From: Chenopodium formosanum
Lineage: Eukaryota; Streptophyta; Magnoliopsida; Caryophyllales; Amaranthaceae
DNA length: 64,000 nucleotides
NCBI GenBank assembly: GCA_024500155.1
Contig: CM044858.1
Location: 32,965,786 to 33,029,785, forward strand
Direction: 5' to 3'
The notes under the pieces: model-generated
Database searches by the model: none
Seen by the model: only the letters and a program-made list of their open reading frames with translations
What the model was told of the DNA's origin: nothing
In this document: positions 37,623-47,625 of the stretch, piece by piece
How the letters are laid out: each line of letters starts with the position of its first letter
How positions within the stretch are numbered: position 1 is the stretch's first letter
Translations under genes and position numbers: made by a program

Positions 37623-38472
37623 TGTTATACTAATAAGCAATAAACAGAAATAACTTATCTCTTGATGCGTGAACCAAACTGACAATAGCCGCGTCGTGGA
37701 GAACCACTGACCTAAAAGACGATTCCGCGCTACCTCCCGGTGCAGTAGACAATTGCGGTCGCCCTCCAGGATAAGCACGGCGCCGGAGTTTATGTGCACT
37801 CACAAACCCGACTGGAACTCAGAATACTTGCCCAGAAAACAGAACAGGAAGAACATGTGTTTAAATAATTTTAGAGAAGAGAGTAGACTGATTGTGTGTT
37901 GTGTTTTGGCTGAGAAAACCACCGAATATTTATAGGGTGAAGAGGAAAAACGGGAAGCATAAAAGGTGGGAAGAACCTGGCCAAGAAGATGACCAGATTA
38001 ATCTAGTCAGTCAACAAACGAGGCAAGAAACAAGGGAGTGAATTAATCAGCTAAAATCAAGGGATTAATGGCTGATTAATTCCCACAACAGTCAGAAAAT
38101 CCCAACAGTCAAAAACGGATACTTGGAATATTCTGTTAACAAGAAAAAGGAAATAAAATTTCTCCAAAAAGATAACAAGGACCCACGCCCGCGCATCGCA
38201 TTCCCCAAGACCCCAAGTCCCGAGGCCCGAGGCCCGAGCCCGAGCCCGACCCGACCCGGCTCGGCTCGGCGCGCGCGCGCGCGTGTGTGTGTGTGGAGTA
38301 ACACACACCTCCAACTTACTCAACTAAGTAGTGCTAAAGCACTACAATATAAAAACAAGGAAAAACCTTCCTCCCCAATCAATGTGGGACTTTTCCCCTT
38401 CCATTGTTTTTCTCTCTCTCTCTCTCTTATTTTTTTCCTAACACTCTAGCATTATATCAAGAACTTCCAACA
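37623..38472 (-). repeat. 3' LTR (copy A), 850 bp, full length
   Basis: It begins TGTTATAC and ends CTTCCAACA on the plus strand. In element orientation it has a TATA box (TATAAATA, plus 37927-37934) and a (GC)n(GT)n stretch at about 38265-38296. It is the reference copy for the deletion in copy B and the truncation in copy C. Confidence 0.92.
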
Positions 38473-38485
38473 ATCCCCCACAGGT
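38473..38485 (-). promoter_or_regulatory. Polypurine tract of the Copia element
   Basis: The minus strand reads CTGTGGGGGAT immediately before the 3' LTR. Such tracts prime plus-strand DNA synthesis in LTR retrotransposons. Confidence 0.65.
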
Positions 38486-39031
38486 TCGAAGATATGAAAA
38501 GAATGAAAGAAAAAAAAAAATGAATTCTGGGCAAAACAAAACAATTGCATAAGTGTCAATGTCTCGCGACTTGAATTAACACATAGTGGACATCAAGCTA
38601 TGATCCCTCACCTACCAAGTGACCTTCGTCTTGAACTCAATAGGGAGTTAGGGACCCGTCACTTTGAGCCACACAATTGAACATGTATAATATTCTGAAA
38701 TTCCGCGAATAAAGGTGACGCATTATACTGGCCATACGTCCAGCCTGGATGCTCATAGGTGCTCTAGAGTATAAGCCCACGAAATACTCATAGGAAGCGG
38801 CCACACTTCCACACCTAAGTAGGTGAACTCCATCAAGTGTGAGCTACAACACACCTCCAAAAATATGGATATGGGTTCATTAAGAGCCGTATGCTCATCC
38901 TCTTTCTCATATGTAGCTAAGCACAAAACAAACATCTAGAGATGGACAAATAATATAAAAATGTGCTTCCGAATTATTACATAACGTTCCCCTTTGAACT
39001 CATAGTGAGTAGGAGTTCATTATTTCACAAT

Positions 39032-42000
39032 TCATACAACGGGCTTTAGCCCCATCTCTTCCGATGTTTCCAAAACTAGCTTTTTACATAGGCCTTTAGT
39101 TAACGGATCCGCAATGTTCTTTTCGGACTTTACATAGTCCAGTGATATCACCCCTTCAGACAACAAATTTCTGACGGCTTTATGCCTCAGACGGATGTGT
39201 CTCTTCTTCCCATTATAGGCATGGTTGTGTGCAACAGCAATAGCAGCTTGCGAATCACAATGAAGTGCAACTGAAGGAGCTGGCTTCCCCCACAGTGGAA
39301 TATCTGCAAGCATGTTCCTCAACCATTCTGCCTCATGACCTGCCAATTCAAGAGCAATAAACTCAGATTCCATAGTAGACATAGCAGTACAAGATTGCTT
39401 ACAAGATTTCCAGGATACGGCTCCACCCCCAAGGGTGAAGACATAGCCACTAGTGGAGTTAACTTCATCATTATCGGATACCCAGTTGGCATCACAAAAA
39501 CCCTCCAAAACTCCAGGAAATTTGGAGTAGTGCAAACCCCAATCCATAGTACCCTTAAGGTACCTAAGCAACCTCCTTAGAGCAATCCAATGATCACTGC
39601 TTGGATTATGAGTGTACCTGCTCAACCTACTAACAGAATAAGCAATGTCAGGTCTAGTGTAGTTCATAAGAAACATAACACTACCAATAATTCTAGCATA
39701 TTCAGACTGATTAACTGGATTACCATTATTTTTCTTTAAGTGGAAACTTGGGTCATAGGGAGTCTTAACTGGATCGACATTAAATGAGTCAAACTTTTTA
39801 AGAATTTTTTCAACATAGTGTGACTGATTAAGACAGATGCCATTTGGAGTCCTTTTGATTTTTACTCCCAAAATCACATCTGCCTCACCCATGTCTTTCA
39901 TTTCAAAGTTCGAACTCAAAAACTGTTTTGTCTCATTTACACGATCCAAGTCAGTCCCAAAAATCAACATATCATCCACATAAAGACAAATAATTACACA
40001 ACCATGACTATCATGCTTAAAATAAACACAAGAGTCACCTTCATTAACATGAAAACCATTACCAGTCATAGTCTTATCGAATTTGTCATGCCATTGCTTT
40101 GGAGCTTGTTTAAGCCCATACAATGCCTTGACTAACTTACAAACCTTCTCCTCTTGTCCTGGAACAACGAACCCTTCAGGTTGGACCATGTAAATCTCCT
40201 CATCCAAGTCACCATTCAAAAAAGCAGTTTTGACATCCATTTGATGAACAACAAGACCAAAAATGCAAGCAAGAGCAATTAAAGTCCTAATGGTTGCAAT
40301 TTTAGTAACAGGGGAGTAAGTATCAAAATAATCAATGCCAAACTTTTGAGTAAAACCCCTTACCACTATCCTTGCCTTATACTTGTCTATGGATCCATCG
40401 GCCTTTAATTTTTTCCGAAAGATCCATTTACAAGTAATGGGCTTACAACCTCTAGGAAGTTCAACCAATTCCCAAGTGTTATTATTGAGAATTGATTGTA
40501 ATTCACTATCAATTGCTTCTTTCCAAAAAACAGCATCAACTGACCTCATTGCCTCATCATAGGTTCTTGGATCATCTTCCAAAACAAAAATATGCACAAA
40601 ATCATCATCAATTAAGGAAGATTCAGATAAATAAGAAGTAATAAAATCAGGACCAAAACTATTTTCCTTTCTTGCCCTTTTGCTTCTCCTTGGCTCCAAA
40701 ACAGAATCATCGTTAGTAATAGGAGCATTAGCAATAGGTAAACTAACAGAACTACTAGCATGCAATTCACTATCATTAGAAGGAGACATTTTCAAAGGAA
40801 AAATGTTCTCAAAGAACTCGGCATCTCTTGCTTCAATGATATGACCACCTGCATAAGAGTTGTTAGCACCTTTAACAAAGAAACGATAAGCTGCACTTTG
40901 ATAAGCATAGCCAATAAAAATAGCATCAACAGTTTTGGGACCAATTTTATCCCTCTTGAAACTAGGTATGCCTACTTTTGCTAGGCACCCCCACACTTTC
41001 AAGTATTTCAGGTTTGGCGCTCGACCTTTCCATATTTCGTATGGAGTCTTGTCAAGCTTCTTGTGAGGAACCCTGTTCAAAACATGACAAGCAGAAAGAA
41101 TAGCCTCCCCCCACATGTTATTAGGAAGCCCAGAACTAATAAGCATAGAATTCATCATATTCTTTAAAGTTCTATTTTTCCTTTCAGCTATACCGTTTTG
41201 TTCGGGTGAATAGGGAGCCGTCGTCTCATGAACAATGCCAAGTTGCTCACAAAATGCCTTAAGAGTGTCAGGGCTGTACTCACCACCCCTGTCACTCCTA
41301 ACTCTCTTGATCTTTTTGTCTAACTGGTTTTCTACCTCAGCTTTATATTTGAGGAACATTTCCTCAGCTTCGTCCTTAGACCTGAGAAGATAAACCATGC
41401 AAAAGCGTGAACAATCATCAACAAAAGTAATATAATACTTTTTACCCCCTCTACTTTCGTGATTATTAAAATCACCTAAGTCACTATGAACAAGTTCCAG
41501 TACTTCAGTCTGTCTATCTACTGATTTAAATGGCTTTTTAGTAAATTTGGCTTCAACACAAACTTGACATTTCGAAAAATCATTTTTAGAAAAACTTGGA
41601 ATCAAATTTAAGTGTTTAAGCCTTTTAACAGAATCAAAATTAACGTGGCCTAATCTAGCATGCCATAAATCAATAGACTCAGCAATATAAGCAGAAGAAG
41701 TACTAGCATTCTTATTCATAGTGTCAATTTTAACATCAAGAGTAAAAAGCCCCCCATTACAAAAGCCCTTCCCCACAAATTCCCCATTGCGAGTAAGAAC
41801 TAATCTATCAGAATCAAAGGAGAGCTTCAGTCCAGCTTTCATGAGCAAACTGCCAGAAATTAAATTCCTGCGCATTTCTGGAACATGCAAAACATTAGTG
41901 AGAGTAAGCAATTTTCCAGAAGTGAGAGTGAGAACGATCTTCCCTTTGCCTTGGATAGATGCAGAGGCTGAGTTGCCCATGAAGACATTTTCACCTTCAA

Positions 42001-42946
42001 CCTTGTCATAGGTAGTGAACATGTCCTTGTTGGCGCAGATGTGTCTGGTAGCTCCAGTGTCAACAATCCACTCAGCAGCATTACCTGTAAAGTTAGCTTC
42101 TAAAACAACAGCAACAATAACGTCAGAATCTTCAATAAGGTTTGCTTGACTTTGCCCATTCTTCTTCTTGACCCTGCAATCTCTAGCCCTGTGACCAGTC
42201 ATACCACACTCATAACAGATCCCCTTAAACTTGTACTTCTGAATTTTCCCATTAGGCTTAAGGTTACTGTTTTTGGCTTTGGACTGGTTGTTTGATTTGG
42301 GTTCAACAAGGTTGGCTTTGGCAGAAGAAGAGGAAGGGAAAACAGAAGGGGCTTTGTCTTTGATACGGTTTTCCTCCTCAATTTTGAGGTGGGCAGCAAG
42401 TTCCTCTAAGGTTAGGTCTTTCTTTTTGTGCATGAGTTGGTTACGAAAATCCTTCCAAGAGGGAGGGAGTTTCTCAATCAGAACAATAGCAAGGGTAGTA
42501 TCACAAATAGACAGACCTTCAGCAGCCATATTAATACAAACACTCTCATAGGCATGAATCTGATCAATAATAGGCTTATCATCAACAACTTGAAAACTTA
42601 ACCACTTACTAACACAATAACGTTTAGTACCAGCATCATCAGTTCCATATTTTTTCTCTAAAGCATCCCAAATATCCTTAGCATGATGAAAACCCATATA
42701 AATATCCAACAGACTATTCGACATATAATGCAACAACATGCCCTTACAAGTTCTATCATCCTTAAAAAACTTAATCTCATATTCAGACAAATCATCTTTA
42801 TCAACAGGTTCAACAATATCATCAAGAACATATGCAACATCAATCTGCTCCAAATAAAAACGCATTCTAACAGCCCAACGTTTATAATTCTTTCCATCAA
42901 GAGGTTCTAGTTTAGACATATCAGGAACAAGGAATTTGGAAGCCAT
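39032..42946 (-). CDS. Copia gag-pol polyprotein, 1304 residues, uninterrupted
   Basis: Domain order is that of Ty1/Copia. A UBN2-type gag region covers about residues 15-185. A CCHC knuckle follows (C244, C247, H252, C257). The aspartic protease has DTGA at 296-299. The integrase has an HHCC zinc site (H429, H434, C460, C463) and catalytic D489, D552, E588. Reverse transcriptase has a YVDD motif near residue 990. RNase H has a CDSQAAI segment near 1230 and a HIRLRHK stretch near the end. There is no internal stop or frameshift, so the copy is young. ATG 42946 is the first in-frame start and lies 15 nt inside the LTR boundary. Whether it is expressed is doubtful, because the adjacent LTR lacks the TATA box. 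Confidence 0.93.
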   Translation of the reverse strand: MASKFLVPDMSKLEPLDGKNYKRWAVRMRFYLEQIDVAYVLDDIVEPVDKDDLSEYEIKFFKDDRTCKGMLLHYMSNSLLDIYMGFHHAKDIWDALEKKYGTDDAGTKRYCVSKWLSFQVVDDKPIIDQIHAYESVCINMAAEGLSICDTTLAIVLIEKLPPSWKDFRNQLMHKKKDLTLEELAAHLKIEEENRIKDKAPSVFPSSSSAKANLVEPKSNNQSKAKNSNLKPNGKIQKYKFKGICYECGMTGHRARDCRVKKKNGQSQANLIEDSDVIVAVVLEANFTGNAAEWIVDTGATRHICANKDMFTTYDKVEGENVFMGNSASASIQGKGKIVLTLTSGKLLTLTNVLHVPEMRRNLISGSLLMKAGLKLSFDSDRLVLTRNGEFVGKGFCNGGLFTLDVKIDTMNKNASTSSAYIAESIDLWHARLGHVNFDSVKRLKHLNLIPSFSKNDFSKCQVCVEAKFTKKPFKSVDRQTEVLELVHSDLGDFNNHESRGGKKYYITFVDDCSRFCMVYLLRSKDEAEEMFLKYKAEVENQLDKKIKRVRSDRGGEYSPDTLKAFCEQLGIVHETTAPYSPEQNGIAERKNRTLKNMMNSMLISSGLPNNMWGEAILSACHVLNRVPHKKLDKTPYEIWKGRAPNLKYLKVWGCLAKVGIPSFKRDKIGPKTVDAIFIGYAYQSAAYRFFVKGANNSYAGGHIIEARDAEFFENIFPLKMSPSNDSELHASSSVSLPIANAPITNDDSVLEPRRSKRARKENSFGPDFITSYLSESSLIDDDFVHIFVLEDDPRTYDEAMRSVDAVFWKEAIDSELQSILNNNTWELVELPRGCKPITCKWIFRKKLKADGSIDKYKARIVVRGFTQKFGIDYFDTYSPVTKIATIRTLIALACIFGLVVHQMDVKTAFLNGDLDEEIYMVQPEGFVVPGQEEKVCKLVKALYGLKQAPKQWHDKFDKTMTGNGFHVNEGDSCVYFKHDSHGCVIICLYVDDMLIFGTDLDRVNETKQFLSSNFEMKDMGEADVILGVKIKRTPNGICLNQSHYVEKILKKFDSFNVDPVKTPYDPSFHLKKNNGNPVNQSEYARIIGSVMFLMNYTRPDIAYSVSRLSRYTHNPSSDHWIALRRLLRYLKGTMDWGLHYSKFPGVLEGFCDANWVSDNDEVNSTSGYVFTLGGGAVSWKSCKQSCTAMSTMESEFIALELAGHEAEWLRNMLADIPLWGKPAPSVALHCDSQAAIAVAHNHAYNGKKRHIRLRHKAVRNLLSEGVISLDYVKSEKNIADPLTKGLCKKLVLETSEEMGLKPVV

Positions 42947-42961
42947 GATCGTCTTTTAGAT

Positions 42962-43540
42962 TGTTATACTAATAAGCAATAAACAGAAATAACTTATCTC
43001 TTGATGCGTGAACCAAACTGACAATAGCCGCGTCGTGGAGAACCACTGACCTAAAAGACGATTCCGCGCTACCTCCCGGTGCAGTAGACAATTGCGGTCG
43101 CCCTCCAGGATAAGCACGGCGCCGGAGTTTATGTGCACTCACAAATCAAGGGATTAATGGCTGATTAATTCCCACAACAGTCAGAAAATCCCAACAGTCA
43201 AAAACGGATACTTGGAATATTCTGTTAACAAGAAAAAGGAAATAAAATTTCTCCAAAAAGATAACAAGGACCCACGCCCGCGCATCGCATTCCCCAAGAC
43301 CCCAAGTCCCGAGGCCCGAGCCCGACCCGACCCGGCGCGCGCGCGCGCGTGTGTGTGTGTGTGGAGTAACACACACCTCCAACTTACTCAACTAAGTAGT
43401 GCTAAAGCACTACAATATAAAAACAAGGAAAAACCTTCCTCCCCAATCAATGTGGGACTTTTCCCCTTCCATTGTTTTTCTCTCTCTCTCTCTCTTATTT
43501 TTTTCCTAACACTCTAGCATTATATCAAGAACTTCCAACA
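42962..43540 (-). repeat. 5' LTR (copy B), 579 bp, internal deletion
   Basis: This is copy A minus about 257 bp (equivalent to plus 37801-38057), joined at a short AAA microhomology: CACTCACAAA in B continues as TCAAGGG. The lost block contains the TATA box and the predicted transcription start. The GC/GT simple repeat is also shorter than in copy A. Confidence 0.9.
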
Positions 43541-43636
43541 GGATTCTGTATTATCGACTTATCATGTAGCATAGCTTGACCCATTGTTGGTGTTGACTCC
43601 TATTGAGTTCAAGGCCGGATTCTGTATTATCGACTT
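43541..43636. other. Rearrangement filler between LTRs B and C
   Basis: A 20-bp block starting GGATTCTG occurs twice (43541-43560 and 43617-43636), flanking 56 bp. Within the 56 bp, 43599-43613 is the reverse complement of 38630-38644, from the Copia element's own 3' region. The second 20-bp block abuts the broken end of LTR C. Short templated duplications like this are typical of end-joining or template switching. Confidence 0.75.
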
Positions 43637-44235
43637 GGGACTTGGGGTCTTGGGGAATGCGATGCGCGGGCGTGGGTCCTTGTTATCTTTTTGGAGAAAT
43701 TTTATTTCCTTTTTCTTGTTAACAGAATATTCCAAGTATCCGTTTTTGACTGTTGGGATTTTCTGACTGTTGTGGGAATTAATCAGCCATTAATCCCTTG
43801 ATTTTAGCTGATTAATTCACTCCCTTGTTTCTTGCCTCGTTTGTTGACTGACTAGATTAATCTGGTCATCTTCTTGGCCAGGTTCTTCCCACCTTTTATG
43901 CTTCCCGTTTTTCCTCTTCACCCTATAAATATTCGGTGGTTTTCTCAGCCAAAACACAACACACAATCAGTCTACTCTCTTCTCTAAAATTATTTAAACA
44001 CATGTTCTTCCTGTTCTGTTTTCTGGGCAAGTATTCTGAGTTCCAGTCGGGTTTGTGAGTGCACATAAACTCCGGCGCCGTGCTTATCCTGGAGGGCGAC
44101 CGCAATTGTCTACTGCACCGGGAGGTAGCGCGGAATCGTCTTTTAGGTCAGTGGTTCTCCACGACGCGGCTATTGTCAGTTTGGTTCACGCATCAAGAGA
44201 TAAGTTATTTCTGTTTATTGCTTATTAGTATAACA
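43637..44235 (+). repeat. Inverted, truncated third LTR (copy C)
   Basis: 599 bp, the reverse complement of plus 37623-38221 of LTR A with no length difference. The remaining 251 bp of the LTR are absent. It contains the TATA box (TATAAATA, 43924-43931). It ends TATAACA and is followed by AATCC (44236-44240), the complement of the GGATT that follows LTR B. Confidence 0.9.
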
Positions 44236-44356
44236 AATCCTACAGGTTAGAGTAATCTTTCCAGGACAAGTCAAGAAGATAAGTGTGGAAAGGGCAGAAA
44301 GTTCTGAAAGCTTTAGGCCATACGCGTATACATTTAGATCTTAAAGGGAATATATA

Positions 44357-45808
44357 CTACTTGGTAAAGAACAAACCGCAGTAAGGATTATAACCACATT
44401 TTGCATCTGATCCAGGACTATATCAGAATTTGTCACAACTTACACAGATTAATCAGAGCATCAACTTCAGTAAGATGAAATATTCGCTTATTAAAAGAAG
44501 CGCTCACCTTTCTTTTCGTTTCTCCAAGAATCTTGTAAGAGATGCTTTCCGAGCCTGAGGCACAGCTGCAGTAATTCATGATTTATGTAATTAGTTAGAA
44601 ACTTAATCTTTATATCAAGATGAAATGAACTGTTGTCAAAATCAATGGTCTGACAGAAGAAATACTGAAATACAGTAATTATAAGCCACAACAATGTGAT
44701 TCAGAAGAATTTGAATATTTCATTGAGAATATACCTGATAAAACCGATTTTACACCAGCTCCAACAGAGGCACCTGATTTAGGAGGTTCAGGGCACTTAA
44801 CGTGAGCAGGAGGGGCCATAACTGGTTTAATTGGAGTCGACATAACTGGTTTAATTGGATTCGCTTCAACTGCACAATTTGTTGCTACTGCAGGAAGAGA
44901 ACTGATAGAAGGGGGCAAAGAAATGGGGCTTAAGAGTCCTGCTAACTGATTTGGAATAGCAGCGTCGTTTGCTGGCAGTCTTTGCATTGGCACTGATGGC
45001 TGCACTTTAGGTAAAGACGAGATTGCAGCAGGCGAGGAAGTTGGATTTTTTGATTCACCATTCCCGGCTAATAACATTATAGCTTGAGCCTGATTAAAAG
45101 ACACAGAATGTCAGAGACAGCAGGAAGACGAAACTGATAAGAATGAGTAAACAGAATAAACAATACCTTCTCAGGAGAAACGTTATCATAGACACAAACT
45201 GATCCATTATAGAAGAGGGTCAACTGACAGGAACCGATAGCAATACTCGGAGAACTCCTGCAGAACACATTATTAGGCACTTATTTCCTATGAAAATAAA
45301 CTGTAATAAGATGCAGCAGTGCAAAACAGACTTCCAAAACTTACTTCAGATCAGTAGAGCCTACGACAGGACCGTTAGGAGGCGTAACAGATATATTTGT
45401 CACGGTACCAGAACCTATAGTGGCAGGAACAATTTGATTTGATCTGACTTCAGAGGACTGATTTAATGAAAGTACATCTTTAGGCTGCCAATGATGATGA
45501 CCTGTAATAGGATATTGACTTCCCCCTTGAATATCCAATCCCAACTTTCTCTGCAAAAAAAGATCTTACAGCATCAGATAACTATCTGAAATGACATATT
45601 TTCTGTTACATACATACATACGATATATATCAACATCAACGTTATCCCAATGTCTCTAAGAGACTCGTGCCACGACCGGTGTTAAGGGACAAACCTGTGA
45701 AAAGGCGGCAGGTGGGTATTGCTTATGAGCTCCATCTTGATCTTGAGCAGACTTAAAGGAAAGAAATTGGGAAGTTGAGAAAGACCATTGCAAATTAGAT
45801 TTTCTCAT
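44357..45808 (-). CDS. JAZ3: JAZ/TIFY repressor, JAZ3/TIFY6 type, six exons
   Basis: Exons on the minus strand: 45808-45695, 45550-45345, 45257-45167, 45089-44735, 44565-44508 and, tentatively, 44417-44357. All are GT-AG and in phase, giving 885 nt and 294 residues. The N-terminal LQWSFSTSQFLSFKSAQDQD matches the QWSFS start of JAZ3 proteins. The TIFY/ZIM motif is in 45257-45167 and continues into the next exon (TLFYNGSVCVYDNVSPEK, then AQAIMLLAGNG), with L in place of the usual I. The Jas motif is VPQARKASLTRFLEKRKER, cut by an intron after KRKE(R) as in most JAZ genes. The terminal exon supplies a PY pair and a TAG stop but is otherwise unlike usual JAZ ends. JAZ proteins repress MYC factors until COI1-jasmonate triggers their destruction. 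An in-frame TAA precedes the ATG, though an upstream exon is possible. Confidence 0.85.
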
Positions 45809-46430
45809 TGTTACTTAATTGCAAAAATAAAAATATCACAAAACAGGAAATATTATTTCTCCTTGAATAAATTTCATACACATTAATTCAGCTTCAACTC
45901 CTGTAAATAGAAGCTAAAAACTATATGTATATATGCTAAAAAAGCACCAGATTCATTGATGGACCCCCTAAAACTCAAAAGAATAAGCCAAATTTGAGGA
46001 ATATGTAATTAATTTAATAAAACAAAGTCATATTATTGCTGTAAAATATATTATAAACTCAAACAATGGGGAATAAAGAAATCAATCCATAATATTAAAA
46101 TAAAGGAGCATTAACCATGTATTAATAAGTACATTATGCAACCATGCATCCGACTAATAAGCATCCAATGCACTCTATTCTATGTGCTATTAATAAATTA
46201 AATAATTTAATATAATAATGTTAGGAATGAATAAAATAATAATCCATGATCTAGTAATGTGTACGAATAAAAAGAGAATCATATAAACGAGAAGCTTCAT
46301 TCATCCATTGACTAGATGAAAGAGTTGAAATGGTGAAAAATGAGCTGTAATTCAAAAAAAAGTCAGTTTAATCAACTCAATATTGTAATGCACATTGTAC
46401 AGTACTACACATCTGATCTCTGCAAAGGTC

Positions 46431-46436
46431 CACGTG
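46431..46436. promoter_or_regulatory. G-box (CACGTG) upstream of JAZ
   Basis: CACGTG lies about 620 bp upstream of the JAZ start codon. G-boxes are binding sites of MYC-type bHLH factors and are common in jasmonate-induced JAZ promoters. A single hexamer also occurs by chance, so function is inferred only from context. Confidence 0.35.
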
Positions 46437-46919
46437 ATGCACGACTTTGAAAGTTTTCTAATCATCTTTTCAATTAATTCATAAGGCCATAGGACGTACC
46501 AAGTTTGATTGTGTTTAGTATATTAATTTGTAGTACACTAGTACAGCAGGTCTTGGGTGTGTGACATTGTTTGTAATAACACAACCATTTCCGATCCGTA
46601 TTCCATCCCTCCATAGCTAATTGTTACTCCCTTCGATTTCTTTAAGTGACATACTAGCACTTTTGATACATGTCATTCAGTTATTGTTAATATAGACCAA
46701 CTCAAACAAAAATTTAAACTAATAGTTGAAACGTGGATTCATTTATACACTCTTTTTTCACATGAGAGCCCATTGAGTTTGACATGTGGATGCTGCTTGG
46801 AACTCCCATACCGAGTGCGATAAAATTTCACCTATAAGGAGAGGTGGATAAGATTTGTGCTTTGATCTTTTGTCGCGTTGCCTCAAATACCATGTTAATG
46901 GATCAATTCAACAAAAAGC

Positions 46920-47213
46920 TTATGCTAATCGTAGACCGCCTTGCCCGTTAACCCGACTTGATTTTGGGTGGTTTTAGGGCAGACTTTTCCGACCCGACCC
47001 AATTTTTAAAAGTTTGGGCAGGCTTGGGAAAGCAAATTTATGCAATTTTAGTTGATTTTTTTGGCCCGGCCTGAAATTGGTCCGAAAAGCCTGCATAGCC
47101 CGGCTAGTTTGGGCGGATTTGGGCACATATTTTTCTGCCCGAAACTTGGCGAATGGTCAAATTTTTTTAGCCTCGGCCCGACCCAACCCGCCCAATTGTG
47201 TGATCACCTCTAG
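46920..47213. mobile_element. hAT-like MITE fragment with GCCCGACCC words
   Basis: The right end reads GTGATCACCTCTA, the inverse of the AGAGGTGATCA left end at 15460. The interior repeats CCCGACCC and TTTGGGC words. The left end is not clear and no duplication was found. Confidence 0.45.
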
Positions 47214-47489
47214 CTAATTGCTAAAACTCATCAGGATTGATTTATATCTTCTATTAATGGAGAGTTCGAGACTGTATTGTGTCAATTACAATTTACGCAC
47301 CGCTACTTGATCACTACAAGTGCATGTCAGCAAATGTGTTCGACCATTAATTTATGTTAAAAGTACATTAAATCTTGATATTATGAATATACACCTTTGA
47401 TTGATCTAATAACATATTTTATTATAACATCATAGAGTTTAAAATATATTTTTGGACCTCCATCAGACTAAGCTTTTGGCTGAGATAGT

Positions 47490-47625
47490 TTTTAACATTT
47501 ATTACAAGCCAGCGTGATATAAAGGTCACGGATTCGAATCTCATCCACCCCTCCTTTCAAAGTGGAATATTTTGCGCAGGGTATACGGAGGGCTCATGCT
47601 GCACCCCGGTCCCTAAATAAATGAT
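47490..47625 (+). mobile_element. SINE-like fragment with tRNA B box
   Basis: It contains GGATTCGAATCTC, a good tRNA-type B box, followed by a GCGCAGGGTATACGGAGGG body and an A-rich end. The A box is weak and no duplication was assigned. Confidence 0.35.

Larger units (their letters stand above)
37623..43540 (-). mobile_element. Copia LTR retrotransposon with intact gag-pol
   Basis: The element reads right to left: 5' LTR 43540-42962, gag-pol 42946-39032, a 3' non-coding stretch, a purine-rich tract, then the 3' LTR 38472-37623. LTRs are TG...CA. The left flank is GTGTT and the right flank GGATT, so there is no matching target duplication, which implies rearrangement after insertion. The 5' LTR has lost a block that includes the TATA box. 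Only 15 nt separate the 5' LTR from the gag ATG and no tRNA-type primer site (TGG...) follows the LTR. The lineage is likely Tork-like, low certainty. Confidence 0.9.

Noticed and set aside
38057..38449. Arg/Ala/Pro-rich ORFs on both strands, repeated at 43146-43517
   Set aside because: They arise from the GC-rich and GC/GT simple repeats inside the Copia LTRs and are present once per LTR copy.
44236..44245. LTR C lying inside the JAZ last exon (acceptor CTGTAG followed by GATT)
   Set aside because: That exon would give a Jas end without a PY pair. The in-phase alternative at 44417-44357 has PY and a stop, so the insertion is more likely just 3' of the coding region. The alternative is not excluded.
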